DNA from: Angomonas ambiguus
Taxonomy: Eukaryota; Euglenozoa; Kinetoplastea; Trypanosomatida; Trypanosomatidae
DNA: 64,000 bases
Assembly (NCBI GenBank): GCA_019695575.1
Contig: JADNSB010000022.1
Coordinates: 1 to 64,000 of the forward strand
Reading direction: 5' to 3'
The notes beneath the pieces were generated by a model. That model was not told the DNA's origin. It did not search any database and was given only the letters and a program-made list of their open reading frames with translations. A program made the position numbers and the translations under genes. Below are positions 1 through 10,500 of the stretch, in pieces; position 1 is the first letter of the stretch, and every line of letters begins with the position of its first letter.

Positions 1-136
1 TGTTGAACTTGCCGTTGGTGCGCTTGGCGAGGAACTTGTACAGCTTGATGAGAAGCTTGGTGTACGGGTTCGAGCTGTAGGTGTGGTGGCGGACCACACG
101 CTTTAGCTTGGACACTCCAGTAAGATCAACGCCCAT
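1..136 (-). CDS. RPL18: Large-subunit ribosomal protein eL18 (5' part)
   Basis: The minus strand from 136 to the left edge encodes an open N-terminus beginning MGVDLTGVSK, followed by RHHTYSSNPY and LLIKLYKFLAKRTN. This is the conserved start of ribosomal protein eL18, which binds 28S rRNA in the 60S subunit. Only 45 codons are in the window; the rest lies beyond position 1. The RHHTYSxNPY segment is, from memory, the kinetoplastid-type version of this N-terminus. The ATG at 136 is preceded by a pyrimidine tract and CAG, so the start is well supported. It is the last gene of the minus-strand run inside this window. Confidence 0.9.
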   Translation of the reverse strand, partial: MGVDLTGVSKLKRVVRHHTYSSNPYTKLLIKLYKFLAKRTNGKFN

Positions 137-145
137 AGGAAAGCA

Positions 146-219
146 CTGAAAACACTATATTATTATTATTGAAAAGATAAAAAAGAAAAAGAGAGGGAGA
201 AAGAAGAAAAAAAAAAATA
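146..219 (-). promoter_or_regulatory. Putative trans-splice acceptor of eL18
   Basis: Read on the minus strand, a long pyrimidine tract (plus-strand purines about 178-219) is followed by a CAG whose AG pairs with plus 146-147, about 10 bases before the eL18 ATG. This is the usual arrangement for addition of a kinetoplastid spliced leader. It is inferred from sequence pattern only. Confidence 0.55.
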
Positions 220-352
220 GAACTGTAGGGTGGACCTCAAAAACAAAACAAAATAGGACACTATATAGATGTTATGTTGAAGGCAAAAAAAAAAGGGGGG
301 TTATTTTTAGTTTTATCTTGTGTCAATGAAATCAAAAAAAAAAATTGTTATA

Positions 353-421
353 GTATGTGTAAATGTGTTTGTGTGAGTGTGAGTGAATGTGTGTGAGTGT
401 GTGTGTAAGTGTAGGTGTGAG
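353..421. repeat. GT-rich simple-sequence tract
   Basis: The plus strand holds a degenerate run of GTGT, GTGA and GTAA units just downstream (3') of the small two-TM gene on the minus strand. It lies in the intergenic space before eL18 (137-434), which otherwise contains A-runs, a C/G-poor spacer and the eL18 acceptor tract. No other feature was seen there. Confidence 0.6.
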
Positions 422-434
422 GGACTGTTTCAAT

Positions 435-1019
435 TTACTCAAAGTTCACCGCCGTGCCGTGATGCGACCCATCGTCGGCCACCTCCTCAATCTCCGTCTT
501 TACCCGTCGCTTCACCACCGTATTCATTGGATTACCCACCCGTTCATTACGAATCTTGGCCGCATTATCGACGTAGCGTTGGTAAGACCACGTGTCCTCC
601 AGCACCGTCCACAAGCGCCACGTCATCGCCGCGCCGACTGGGACCACCGGCAGGAACATTCGGTTTCGGTAGAGACCCATGTAAAGCGCGCCACACGTAG
701 CCACTAACGACACCCCCATCAGCCCAAAGACCCCGGTCTGGTAGAAAAAGGTACTCCAGCTGGCACTGTCGTACTCCTTCAGCAGACGTGTCGTCCCCCG
801 TCGCACCAACTTTTCCTGGAGTGCCTCGTTCACTGGAATCACACTCACATCCAACCCCTTTTCTTTTATTTCCCGTTTCAGTAACCAGTACTTTCGTTGT
901 CGGTCAAAGTCCCATAGTGCACTGCACCGTGCCGCACGTTCGATCTCTTCATACTCCACCTTGGTCTTTACCGTCTTCACCACTGGTGCCGGACTCGGAG
1001 ACACATTCATCGCCTCCAT
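435..1019 (-). CDS. Small membrane protein with a two-TM hairpin, function unknown
   Basis: A 194-residue protein that I do not recognise. An N-terminal soluble part of about 95 residues (charged, with RKYWLLKREIKEKG) is followed by two hydrophobic stretches, roughly residues 92-117 and 122-140, separated by the short basic loop YRNRM. A basic and acidic soluble tail follows. The hairpin with short connecting loop and soluble ends would fit an organellar inner-membrane or ER protein, but no signal peptide is visible. The start is the ATG at 1019; a second in-frame Met follows three codons later. It is co-directional with eL18 and the coiled-coil gene upstream. Its base composition is like that of its neighbours. 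Confidence 0.75.
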   Translation of the reverse strand: MEAMNVSPSPAPVVKTVKTKVEYEEIERAARCSALWDFDRQRKYWLLKREIKEKGLDVSVIPVNEALQEKLVRRGTTRLLKEYDSASWSTFFYQTGVFGLMGVSLVATCGALYMGLYRNRMFLPVVPVGAAMTWRLWTVLEDTWSYQRYVDNAAKIRNERVGNPMNTVVKRRVKTEIEEVADDGSHHGTAVNFE

Positions 1020-1374
1020 TGTTAAAGGGGTTCGCTAACAAAGTATTCTAATCTTATTTTTAAACAGAATAGGAAAAAAAGAGAGAAAAAATAAAATTCA
1101 AGCACACTGCAAAAATAAAATTTGTATGTTTGGTCGCGAGACGCATGGTTGCTGCTTATTAGTTGTTATGTTGTTTTTAAAACTTTGAAAATAATAAAAG
1201 AAGAAAAAAAAAGAATTACTTTACAATGAAAGAAAAGAAGTGAAACGAAACGAAGCCGTTGTGATGGTATGTATGAATGATAGGTAGAATAAAAATCTAT
1301 AAAAAGTAGATGATGACAACTTGTCTACGATGACGGTGGTTCATTACCCCCGCCCCCGCCCTCCCTTCTTTCGC
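1020..1374. other. Intergenic spacer
   Basis: AT-rich spacer between the coiled-coil gene and the two-TM gene, both on minus. Plus-strand purine runs at about 1067-1094 and 1195-1247 are pyrimidine tracts on the transcribed strand; the first is a plausible acceptor region for the 435-1019 gene. No gene or RNA was recognised. Confidence 0.5.
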
Positions 1375-4300
1375 TTAGGAAGAAGTGGTACAGGTGGTGG
1401 TCTCCATGATACTCAGTAGGTCGGTAAAGGCGGTAGAGGTGCGGAAGGGGCTGGGTGTGCCTGCGTCTGGCGCCTCCTCCCCTCTGCGTGGGGGGTCGTA
1501 GGCCGCCGCCGTGTGCCTTTCATGGGGGGAGTACTCTCGCGAAGGAAGCGGGCTCGTCTCCTGGGACTGCGGGGTATAGTCATCGGAGCAGTTGGTAATA
1601 GCGCTCTCCTCCAGTTCATAAGGACTGTCCTCGGTCATCGGGGGAGCGGTGAGCGACCGTGCAATCTCACGATGACGGTGCTGACAGGGGACGGGGTCCT
1701 TCTCGTTGGGGCTGTTGTCAGAGACATTGACCCGATCCTGTCGTTGCAAGAGCGCTTGGGATTGGGCGATGGCGGTTTTCTTTCGCTGGAGGGGGGACTT
1801 GGAGGTGGAGGTGCCGCTCTTGCTAGAGGAGTCGGTGGTGGGGTAGGGACGGGGCGGCGTGTATTGATACTCCTCTCCATGAGGCGGTGCGGCTCGAGAG
1901 GTATAACGGTGCGGCTTTCGCTTCTGGGAAGCGGTCCGTGGGTGTGGCGGGCTGGGAGCGTCAATCGTGGTGGTGGTGTACAGGCGGTGGACCTCGTGTA
2001 ACCTCTCCTCCGTCGCTTCCCTCAGCAATCGCTGCTGCTCCGCATAAGCGGCCTTCACCCTTTCGCTCTCCAAGGCACTTTGCTGCACTTCTCGCTCCAA
2101 GTGGCGGCGGCGGAGGTTCAAATCGTTAGTCCTCTCCGATAGGCTCTCCTTGGCCGCGTACAGTTTCGCCTCCTCCCCTGTACTCTCCCGCGTGGCTTTC
2201 ATTAGTCGTCGCTGGTCCTCCTCCAGCTCATCCAGCTGCTCGCCATACCGCTGCCACTCCTTTGCTAGCGAACGAGAGTGAGCGATAAGGCGTTCGATTT
2301 CTTTTTCATAGAGGGTCAGTTGACCTTGACGGGTACGACGCAGTCTACGGTGCGCGGCATCTCTCTCCTTTAACGTGGCGGCCACCGCCTCTAGTACAGT
2401 GGTGAGGGTAGCCTCGAAAGGACTAGTGATGGTGGAAACCCCTACCACGGATTTTCCTCCTGGCTCCAAGTTGGGTACCATGACCTCAAACTCCTGCGGT
2501 GTCATCAGGTGATGACGGTGCTCCTTCTCCCACGTAAGACGAATGTGGTCCAGCCGAGCTCCCTCCGCCTGCCGCATCAAGCACCGCTCCCCTATCGCGT
2601 CCACCAAGCTCTCCTCTAGGGTGTGTAGGAACTCCTCGAGTTGTCTGTGGTAGGTGGCACGATCCCTAGAGATGTTTCCAGACTGCTGCTGGGTGGTCTC
2701 TAGTAGGACCGCGAGGGTGTGTTCCACCTCCTCCCGGCGCAGACGAGCCGCCTCTGCCTCGGGAGCGGAAGTCGTAAAAGTATCTCTCTTGAGAACGGCC
2801 GCCGCGTCCGCTTCCACACTGGCGGCTAACAGGGATACCCCTTCCCGCACCCTTTCGACCACAGAGCCAGCCTCCAACGAACGCTGGAAGAGCTCCTTGG
2901 TCTGCTCCTGGGATAGTAAATCGCCTTGGTGCCGTATTTTTGCGAGTTGACGGCGCAGACTGTCAAGCTGCGACTCGTACAGTTGACGCCGGACATTAGA
3001 CTCGACTAGGCACCGCTGTTTGGCCTCCGTCATCTGAGCCTCGGCGACGTGGTAGTCGCCCTCCCGTGTAGCCGCCGCACTCCGCTCCAGCAGGCCGAAA
3101 TTCTCCCGCGTTTTGGCGTCAAAGGAGTCTGTCGAGACTTTCAATTTGGTCTGCAGATCCTCCAACAGTCGTGCCAGTCGGTCCCTCGCAGCTTCGCGAA
3201 ATTGTTGCGCGGCATTCGACATCCCCTCCCGCACCATCGTTAGGTTCTTCCCCTTGAGCTCGCCTCGTTCACGGTAAAAGTAAAGGAACCGGTCCATCAT
3301 TTCCCTGATGTAAGCCCCTAGCTCCTCCTTCCGTTGCATCGCATCCTCGGTCCACCCTCTCGCACGGTTCCGCTGCACCTCATGGGCGGCCTCCAGGGTG
3401 GAAGCATGGACATAGTCGACGACTCCATTCCGAGCGGTGGTGAGGCGGTCGTCGACGTAACGCTGAATGACGGTGAGGGCGGCGTCCATCGCCAGCTCCA
3501 CTTCTGCCTCGGGCTCTAGGGGGGCGGGGTGAGAGGGATCGTCGGCTTCCTGTTGCCTCTCTCTGTCGCTCTCGTCGTGACCGCCGGCACTACCCTGTGG
3601 GGAGGCGTTACTACTACCACCCCGCGATGTGCCCTCTTCGCTATTCTCCTCCTCCTCCTCTTCCGTCTTATTCCTCCTGTTGAGAAGAGAGTCTTCGATT
3701 GCGGAAGAGAGTTGCAGTCGTATACCGTGTTCCCCAAACGCATCCTCCTGGATGAGTAAGGCTCTTTGCTGGCGAAGAGTGCGTAGAGACTCGGTGGTGG
3801 TTTCATAGTTGGTATGGAGTTGTTTTAGCTGTCGCAGGTACTTTTCTTTTTCGGTTCCTTTCATCTCCTCCCGCAAGGACGCCCGCTCCTCTTCGTGACG
3901 TAGGGTCATGTCTTGAATACGACGTTCCGCGTACTCTTTCGTTTCCTTGATCTTGTTTTCCTTTTCCTTTGTTTTCTCCTCCAGCTCCATCTGCTTCTCG
4001 ATCAATGTGGTTTCTAATTTGAGCAGCTCTGCCTCCTCTTGGATCTCTTTTGTTTCAATGCGTTGGGTCACCTTGGCCTCCTCCGCCTCCAGAGCCGCTA
4101 GGGTGGAGAGCAGTTCCCTTCGTTCGGCCAGCTCCTTCTGCCGCTCCGCCTCTCGTATGGCGATGGCGGGGTCGACGGGCGCCGGCTGTGGGGCCGCTGC
4201 AACCGACGGGGAGACGCCACCGCCACCGCCACCACCGCCACGGGGAGGCGCTGTCCTCTTCGCGTCGGGGTTCTCTAAGAAATCCAAAAAGTCATCGGCA

Positions 4301-4743
4301 CTGCTGGTCGCCCTCTGTGCAGCGGCGACGTGGGAAGTGGCAGCCGGCGCGGACGGCCCCAGAGACACTGGCAGTGGAAGGGCCCCACTGTCCAGCCAGG
4401 TGACACCGCTGGCAGGGGCGGCAGGGGGGGGGATGACGCCCCGTCGCCCAACGATGGGAGCGTGTCCTCCTTGCTGGGGGGTGGAGGACCGAGTCAGAGC
4501 GCCCAGAGAGTCCATGAAAGGAGACTCCACCCCCGGTCGTCCGAGGCTGGGCGTGGTGGAGGGTCCTAGGGAGCCGAGAGTATCGGTGGGAGTGTGAAAG
4601 ATGGAGGTACCACCACGGTTGCGCAAAGGGGCCTCTCCTCCCAGAGTGCCAGCCCCTGAAGCGGCAGGTCGACCCCTTGGGACGGCACTACTATTACTGT
4701 TAAAGTTTCTCAAGTCATCGGCAAAGGGATCCTTGAAATCCAT
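1375..4743 (-). CDS. Long coiled-coil protein, probably cytoskeletal
   Basis: A 1122-residue protein. The first 200 residues are low-complexity (Ser/Gly/Pro/Ala, with a run of about eight Gly near residue 170) and include the short motif DDFLDFLENPD. Residues of roughly 195-345 and 420-940 are dense Glu/Lys/Arg/Gln heptad-like coiled coil. An acidic EEEEE/Ser-rich linker lies between them, and the last 180 residues are a disordered Ser/Thr/Pro tail. There are no transmembrane segments or enzyme motifs. This layout is typical of basal-body, transition-fibre or cytoskeletal linker proteins. FBF1 (Fas-binding factor 1) is one candidate because of its disordered N-terminus and coiled C-terminal half, but I see no diagnostic motif. 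The start is the ATG at 4743, the first Met of the frame. Confidence 0.8.
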   Translation of the reverse strand: MDFKDPFADDLRNFNSNSSAVPRGRPAASGAGTLGGEAPLRNRGGTSIFHTPTDTLGSLGPSTTPSLGRPGVESPFMDSLGALTRSSTPQQGGHAPIVGRRGVIPPPAAPASGVTWLDSGALPLPVSLGPSAPAATSHVAAAQRATSSADDFLDFLENPDAKRTAPPRGGGGGGGGVSPSVAAAPQPAPVDPAIAIREAERQKELAERRELLSTLAALEAEEAKVTQRIETKEIQEEAELLKLETTLIEKQMELEEKTKEKENKIKETKEYAERRIQDMTLRHEEERASLREEMKGTEKEKYLRQLKQLHTNYETTTESLRTLRQQRALLIQEDAFGEHGIRLQLSSAIEDSLLNRRNKTEEEEEENSEEGTSRGGSSNASPQGSAGGHDESDRERQQEADDPSHPAPLEPEAEVELAMDAALTVIQRYVDDRLTTARNGVVDYVHASTLEAAHEVQRNRARGWTEDAMQRKEELGAYIREMMDRFLYFYRERGELKGKNLTMVREGMSNAAQQFREAARDRLARLLEDLQTKLKVSTDSFDAKTRENFGLLERSAAATREGDYHVAEAQMTEAKQRCLVESNVRRQLYESQLDSLRRQLAKIRHQGDLLSQEQTKELFQRSLEAGSVVERVREGVSLLAASVEADAAAVLKRDTFTTSAPEAEAARLRREEVEHTLAVLLETTQQQSGNISRDRATYHRQLEEFLHTLEESLVDAIGERCLMRQAEGARLDHIRLTWEKEHRHHLMTPQEFEVMVPNLEPGGKSVVGVSTITSPFEATLTTVLEAVAATLKERDAAHRRLRRTRQGQLTLYEKEIERLIAHSRSLAKEWQRYGEQLDELEEDQRRLMKATRESTGEEAKLYAAKESLSERTNDLNLRRRHLEREVQQSALESERVKAAYAEQQRLLREATEERLHEVHRLYTTTTIDAPSPPHPRTASQKRKPHRYTSRAAPPHGEEYQYTPPRPYPTTDSSSKSGTSTSKSPLQRKKTAIAQSQALLQRQDRVNVSDNSPNEKDPVPCQHRHREIARSLTAPPMTEDSPYELEESAITNCSDDYTPQSQETSPLPSREYSPHERHTAAAYDPPRRGEEAPDAGTPSPFRTSTAFTDLLSIMETTTCTTSS

Positions 4744-5232
4744 TCTATTTTTTTTTTTATAATAGGCGGCTCTAAACTATCTCTCTATAGGCTAATCTAT
4801 TTTGTTCTCTGTAAATAGGTTAAAATAAAGAAAAAAAATGAGTAGAAAAAAAGAGTGAGAGCTGTTAATAAAACGCTGTTGAAAGTAAATGTAACAAATA
4901 ATATTTTCCCCCTCACTATAAGGTGGCAACTAGATTTGAATAGATTGAACTCAACCAAGCACATACGCCCTATGGGTTAACGTTAGTGTGTGGGTGTGGG
5001 TGTACCCCACGTAACGAAATAAAGAGTTGAATGACCCATACTATGATTGAAAGTGGGAGACTGGGAAATAAAAGAAAGAAAAATTATATATATATTTTAA
5101 TAAACAACAAAAATACCAAAAGAGGAACAAACGAACTAAAGAAGAAGAGGTCAAAAGGGTAAAAAGAAAAAAAGGAAAAGAGAAAGAAAATGACCGGAAA
5201 GGTTCCCTAGTAGAGAACCATACTATACGTTA
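4744..5232. other. Intergenic spacer
   Basis: Spacer between CCDC124 and the coiled-coil gene. Plus-strand purine tracts at about 4828-4862 and 5120-5200 are pyrimidine tracts on the transcribed strand. The first is a plausible acceptor region for the coiled-coil gene and the second lies just past the CCDC124 stop. Short T/A runs and an ATATATAT stretch near 5086 occur. No gene was seen. Confidence 0.5.
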
Positions 5233-5994
5233 TTAGGCCTTCTCTTCCTCCTCCTCTTCTTCGTCCTCCCCTGACTCCCCTACCCCATTCATCCAGTCCC
5301 GCTCCGCCTGCAGTCTCTCCCAATTCCGTCTCTCACTTCGCTGAACAAACGGGTTCGAAGGGCTCTTACACCACATCTCCCACAGTATATCGTTGTACTG
5401 GGTACGTCGCATCCCCGGCTTCTCCTCCTTCACAGCGGCGATGTTATCCTTGTAGAAGAGCTTGTAGAGCACTCGCGCCCGCTTACCAATATGTCGATCA
5501 TCCGGTACCTCTGTGCCATCCTTGTGGAGGGCAGCGAGGGCGTTGGAGGTGGAACCCGACGACTGTATCACATCCTCCGGCGCCACCACCCCCCTCTCTC
5601 GGTTCAAATTAACTTCCGGTAATTGAATCTCCACCGCCCCCCTCTTGGCCAGCTCCTGTTGTCTCTGTTTCTCGTACTCCTCCATCATCTTATCCAACTC
5701 GGCTTGCATCTGCCGCTTCGTTACTTTTTTAGGAGGAGCCTTCTTCCCACGGGTCACCTGCTGGTTCTCCTCCTCCAGCTGCTCCTTCTTTTCCGCCTCC
5801 CGCCGGGCCTTCTCGGTGGCCTTTTGCTCCTCCTCTTTTTGTTTTTGTTGTTTCTTTAGAATTTTAGGGTCGGTTTCTTGCCATAGTGCGTCTCCCTTTT
5901 CTTTTTCCCGGCGAGCCTTTTCCGCTTCTCTCCGCTCCTCATCCCGAAGACGAGCCTCCTCACTATGACGATTGTAATACTTATTTTTAGACAT
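5233..5994 (-). CDS. CCDC124: CCDC124-like ribosome-associated coiled-coil protein
   Basis: A 253-residue protein starting MSKNKYYNRH. The N-terminal half is a highly charged helix (EEARLRDEERREAEKARRE, then WQETDPKILKKQQKQ). It is followed by GKKAPPKKVTKRQMQAELD and the C-terminal domain DRHIGKRARVLYKLFYKDN, KEEKPGMRRTQYNDILWEMW, SPSNPFVQR. The order and spacing match CCDC124, a relative of yeast Lso2, which binds the intersubunit face of idle 80S ribosomes and helps hibernating ribosomes restart. An acidic EEEEEEEE tail ends the protein. The frame stays open upstream of 5994, but that part is Asn-repeat and hydrophobic UTR-like sequence reaching to within six bases of the neighbouring gene, so I place the start at the ATG at 5994. 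Confidence 0.88.
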   Translation of the reverse strand: MSKNKYYNRHSEEARLRDEERREAEKARREKEKGDALWQETDPKILKKQQKQKEEEQKATEKARREAEKKEQLEEENQQVTRGKKAPPKKVTKRQMQAELDKMMEEYEKQRQQELAKRGAVEIQLPEVNLNRERGVVAPEDVIQSSGSTSNALAALHKDGTEVPDDRHIGKRARVLYKLFYKDNIAAVKEEKPGMRRTQYNDILWEMWCKSPSNPFVQRSERRNWERLQAERDWMNGVGESGEDEEEEEEEKA

Positions 5995-6223
5995 GATTCG
6001 TTTTGCTATTTTTTTAAAAGAAAAAAATAATAATAATAAAGCAAAAAGAGGGGCAAAAGAAGAAGAAGGTATGGATGTCAGTGGGGAGACAGAAATAGAA
6101 AAAGAGAAGGAATCGTTTGGGTGCATACACCGTACTCCCTCAGTCGAGTTGCCACAGCTCCATTCAACACCCACCATGATCGTCATAATACACAAATTAA
6201 AAGGGAAGGAAAGATAGGTGGTT

Positions 6224-6253
6224 TTGTTGTTGTTGTTGTTGTTGTTGTTGTTT
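6224..6253. repeat. GTT trinucleotide microsatellite
   Basis: About ten GTT units on the plus strand (AAC on minus), sitting in the short 5995-6269 spacer between the CCDC124 start and the stop of the next gene upstream. That spacer also holds A/AAT runs near 6015-6040. Confidence 0.85.
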
Positions 6254-6269
6254 CTCACTCTCACTCACT

Positions 6270-7148
6270 CTATCCCAGTTTGTCCCTCGGTGTTTTAAGG
6301 AAACGTATCCTCAACGCGTGTACCTCCTCCCCCTCTCGCACTGGCCACAATAATATGCGTTGCTCCATCGTGAACCCTCGGAGGCGGTCCGCAATCACAC
6401 GAGACAGCTGAGCGGCCTCCTCCTCGGTACGGTAGGTGAGTGTCCCTCGCCGGTACAGCAACTCTTGCCATCCCAGCACTGGGAGCAGCGCGCGTCGCAC
6501 CTGTGCCTCGGGTAGCCACTCGGGGTACTTCTCCGTACCGTGGTGGTGCCGGAGGGAAGGAGGATACACCGCAAACACCTGCAGATTCCCCAGAAACACC
6601 TGTCCCCTTTGAACCTCTGGTACCTCACTGCCGTCATGGAGGTGCATGGTGTCTACCACCTCATCCAGCCGTAGCAGCGCCCCTCGCGCGGTCGTTTCAG
6701 AGCTCACATAGCTGGTGGACACCCCACTCACATCCACCACCGCCTCGTCACGGAGCGCCCTTGGAGCTAGGGTGGGTATTTTTGCAATAATGATATCCCC
6801 TCCGTAAAACTTTTTTGATCCATCTGTGACCTTTGTCGTGGAGACCACTTTTACAGAGGGGTCGGACGATGAGAGGGCTTTCTTTTGTCTCATTTTAGTC
6901 GTCAGTATCGTTTTCTTTTTGGTCTTTCCCTCGCCAAAGCGCGTTTCATAATAGCCGATCCCACGCAGCGGAAGTGGAATGGTAGTCCGCTCCACCTCAC
7001 CACTACTACTGGTACTACTACTGGTACTGCTGCTGCCGACCACCGGTGTCAGCTCCGTGTACTGGTAGGATCTTGTAGGGCGAGAATCCCGTATCGCGCT
7101 CGACAGCCAGCAACGGCCACTGGGGGGTAAGACTGGGAAACGTCCCAT
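6270..7148 (-). CDS. Protein of unknown function with basic presequence-like N-terminus
   Basis: A 292-residue protein that I do not recognise. The first 30 residues (MGRFPVLPPSGRCWLSSAIR...) are rich in Arg and Ser with few acidic residues, as in a mitochondrial presequence. A Ser/Thr-rich linker follows at about 38-52. The rest is a compact mixed sequence (for example HLHDGSEVPEVQRG, YPEWLPEAQVRRALLP, WQELLYRRGTLTY) that looks like a single folded domain without membrane segments. A mitochondrial role, such as a mitoribosomal or editing-associated protein, is only a guess from the N-terminus. The start is the ATG at 7148, behind a purine-rich plus-strand tract at 7187-7231 that is a pyrimidine tract in the transcript. 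Confidence 0.75.
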   Translation of the reverse strand: MGRFPVLPPSGRCWLSSAIRDSRPTRSYQYTELTPVVGSSSTSSSTSSSGEVERTTIPLPLRGIGYYETRFGEGKTKKKTILTTKMRQKKALSSSDPSVKVVSTTKVTDGSKKFYGGDIIIAKIPTLAPRALRDEAVVDVSGVSTSYVSSETTARGALLRLDEVVDTMHLHDGSEVPEVQRGQVFLGNLQVFAVYPPSLRHHHGTEKYPEWLPEAQVRRALLPVLGWQELLYRRGTLTYRTEEEAAQLSRVIADRLRGFTMEQRILLWPVREGEEVHALRIRFLKTPRDKLG

Positions 7149-7554
7149 CGTCTTTACGCTTCTTTATTGTGTTTTGGTTCAGGTTAAAAAAGCGAGAAAA
7201 CAGAAAGATGAGAGAGAAGAAAGAAAAAAAACAATTAGGTGATTCTCAACGACGTAAATTACATTATTATTTTTACCCAGTTTTGTGGCTAATAGAAGGA
7301 AGCAAAAAAAAAAATAGGCATTCTCGCAATTAATCTAAAAAATGGGTTTTCATTGTTGCTGTCGGTATCACCCTAATGATTATTCGTCATCATGTACGTT
7401 AGAGTTCTCTTTGTAACGGTTAGTATTATTATTACTATTTAAACAAAAAAAAAATAGGGAGTGAAATGGATTCATATAAAGAAGTCCATTTCAGTTCTGA
7501 GTCGACAAGATCCAAAACGCGTTTATATAGACAGAGAGGCGGTTCGTATGACTA
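7149..7554. other. Intergenic spacer
   Basis: Spacer between ASCC3 and the 6270-7148 gene. It contains the acceptor-type pyrimidine tract for the latter (plus purines 7187-7231), A-runs near 7307 and 7443, and otherwise featureless AT-rich sequence. Confidence 0.5.
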
Positions 7555-10500
7555 CTACGAAGGCGGAGGAAGCACGAATGTCATTTGCTGGTCCATGCCG
7601 AGATAGGCGTCGCATACTACATACAGGTTGAGCTCTACGCCACTACTGGCAGACCCCTTCGTCGTTACCCATTCCTCATCCCAGTCAATGATAAGGGTGA
7701 CCGTCGTGTGTTGTCGCAGTTTATTGACCCGTTTCATCGCCACCAACTCCCCAGTGGATTCATTCCCAATCACAATCCAGAACTGCTCTTCTTTAGGCTT
7801 GGGGAAGTGAGGGGCAACGACGTGCTTCTGAGGGTAAGACAGTCGCTCGAGGTCCACTTGAATAGTATAGCTCGTCTCCTCCTCCTCGTCCTCCTCCTCC
7901 GGTGGTCGTTGGGTGACAGCGATACCGACTTGCACGAGCGGCAGCCCTCGAACCCCCTCCAACGCCTCAGTAATCTGTCGTGGCTCCAAGTGGAACTCAC
8001 TCTGTCCAAGGACCTTTTCAAACTCGAATAAAACGGACAAAGGGGCGTTGGCTAGCTCGGCCGCCTCCTTGACCCCACACCGCTTCTGAATCGCAGGGAG
8101 CATCGCCTCGGTGATGTGGGGTATCTGCAGGAGCGTAGAGGCGGAGGTCCACCAGCATGCCTGGACGAGACACTGCAGAAGCGTCATGATACGTAGCGCG
8201 GAAAAAAGATGCCCGTTGTTGGCCGTCACGTCCACCATAGCTTGAATCACACGCAGGGCGTTGTCAATTACGGACTTTTGATCGGTGTAGTAATCGGTAA
8301 TGGGAAGGGATAGACGTCCCATGTGCGCTTGTAGAAGAAGAAAGGCCTTGACGTTGGAGTTGTCGGCGTCCTGCTCCCGTATGGGGAGAGGAAGGGAGCG
8401 AGAAAGAGTGATGTTGAGCTTATCTTCGTTATGGCGGACGGGTACGACGTCGAACTCGCTGGCCTCGCAGAGTAGTTTCAACAACTCGCCACACATAAGA
8501 TGGGGGGTAATGCTTTGGTCGAATAGGTATACCGTGTGGTGCGAGACGTAATAGTAGGAGCAAATCTTCCCGAGAACGGTGTACTGGATAGCGTTAGGGT
8601 CCGCATCCTCCTCCGTCATATCCGGCGGCTCGATGCAGCCACAACGCTCTAGTTCATCGAGAATATCCTTTACCAGCGTGGAGAGAAACACCGTGATCGC
8701 CTTTGGGGAGCCGTCCTCGAGGCCGTAGTAGGAAGGATTACGAGCGATACGCCGGAATAGATAGGTCCACGTCAGATAGTTCACGGCGTCTTGTCGAGTG
8801 GCAATCGTTCCCGCCACAATTTCGGCGTTGATGTGCACATGCAACTGTTCGTGAAGGGCACTCTCGACAGGAAAAGGATCGTACAAGAAGCGTCGGTAAA
8901 AGCCCTTTTTGGGCTCATGACAGAGGACCTGAGCGACACCCTCCGTGTCAAACTGCGGTCGTCCAGCACGACCCACCATCTGAAGCACATCGGTAATAGG
9001 AAAATCCACATACGCGTTTGTTTTGGTGTCAAAGTATTCGGTTCCCTTTACCACCACCATGTGAGCTGGGAAGTTGACACCCCAGGCGAGCGTACTGGTC
9101 GCCACCAACACCTGAATCTTGTTGCTCAAGAAGGCGCTCTCGACGATTGTTCGATCCCCCTCCAGCAAACCGGCGTGGTGAATCCCCACCCCAAACTGAA
9201 GGCAGTGCTTCACGTAAGGGTCTTCCACCTGGCTCGAGAACTTTTCCGCCTCCTCGAGGTCCATGTGGGTCCACTTGGCGGTGTTGCCCTCCGCGATTAG
9301 AAACCCAATCAGCGCCATCGCCGTCAGTCGGGTCTGTCGACGGGAGGAAACAAACACAATCACCGGTTGCGTAGGACTCTTTTCACAGATGGCGTTGTAC
9401 GTGGGTTTATTCATGGCCGCCATACGGGGACAGTAAAACTTACCGGGGTAGCCCGCAATGTGGACGGACATGGGAACCGGTCGGACAGAGGGGTCAAAGT
9501 TAAAGATGGCCCACTTCTTCTCCACCCCCAACCAAGAGCTGAGGTCACCGGGGTTCGAGACCGCGGTGGAGAGACCGATCAGACGAATAGGAGCCTTTGT
9601 GTTCCACCCAATATACCGCATACGGCTGACAATCACCTCCAACACTGGACCACGATCGGTACCCAGCATGTGAACCTCGTCGAACACCACCAGCTTCACC
9701 GCCGTAACATAACTTCGCACCTGCCAGTTACGTGAAATACCATCCCACTTTTCCGGCGTGGTGCACAGAATATCCGCCTTAGCAAGGGCAGTGATATCCG
9801 GAGAGGCATCCCCGGAGAGCTCCACCACCGAGCGGCCGATGGCGGCCATTCGCGTCTTCCAGTCCCTCATCCGCTCCTTCACCAGAGCCTTGAGAGGCGC
9901 GATGTAGACCACCTTCATACCTGGGTACTTTTCAAACACACGGAGCACCGCCATCTCGGCGGCGATTGTCTTACCACTACCGGTGGGGGCGCCGAGGAAA
10001 ATATTCTCGTCCGTGTGGAACAGGGCGTGGAAGATTTGAGTTTGGATCGCATTGAACTGATTGTACCTCTCGTAGAGTACACGATACTTCTCAGGTATGA
10101 CATGCACGCTCAGCGGCTGCAACGGAAGCAGCTTGGTGGTCATCTGGGCATCTTCGGGGAGATGAAGGTGTCCAATAGAGAAGGTGTAATCTTCTTTACA
10201 ACCCATCCACCGGTCGCTGTACAGGCGGACAGAGTAGATGTCATACTGAGGGACCACTGGGACTGCTAGATTGATAATGTGCGGCTCCCCCGACTCGACC
10301 TCCTTTCTGGTGATGGTGACCGACTCGTGATGAAAAATAAAGTGGTTGTCCTGGTCCTCCACGACCAGCCAAAAGAGCTCCGAGTTGCCAGAGATTTGAC
10401 GGCTCCACTGGAAGTGTGCGGTAATGGTGACCTTCACACGGAGAATTGTCCGCGTAATCGGTTGTACATCCAACTCCATCTCCAGAGACGGAAACTTACG

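Noticed and set aside
3947-4597. 216-codon plus-strand ORF opposite the coiled-coil gene
   Set aside because: Low-complexity Ser/Ala sequence produced by the antisense of a coiled-coil frame; wrong strand for the run and no acceptor.
5995-6264. In-frame extension of CCDC124 with an Asn run and a hydrophobic stretch
   Set aside because: The conserved protein starts at 5994; the extension is microsatellite and UTR-like sequence that would leave only five bases before the neighbouring gene.
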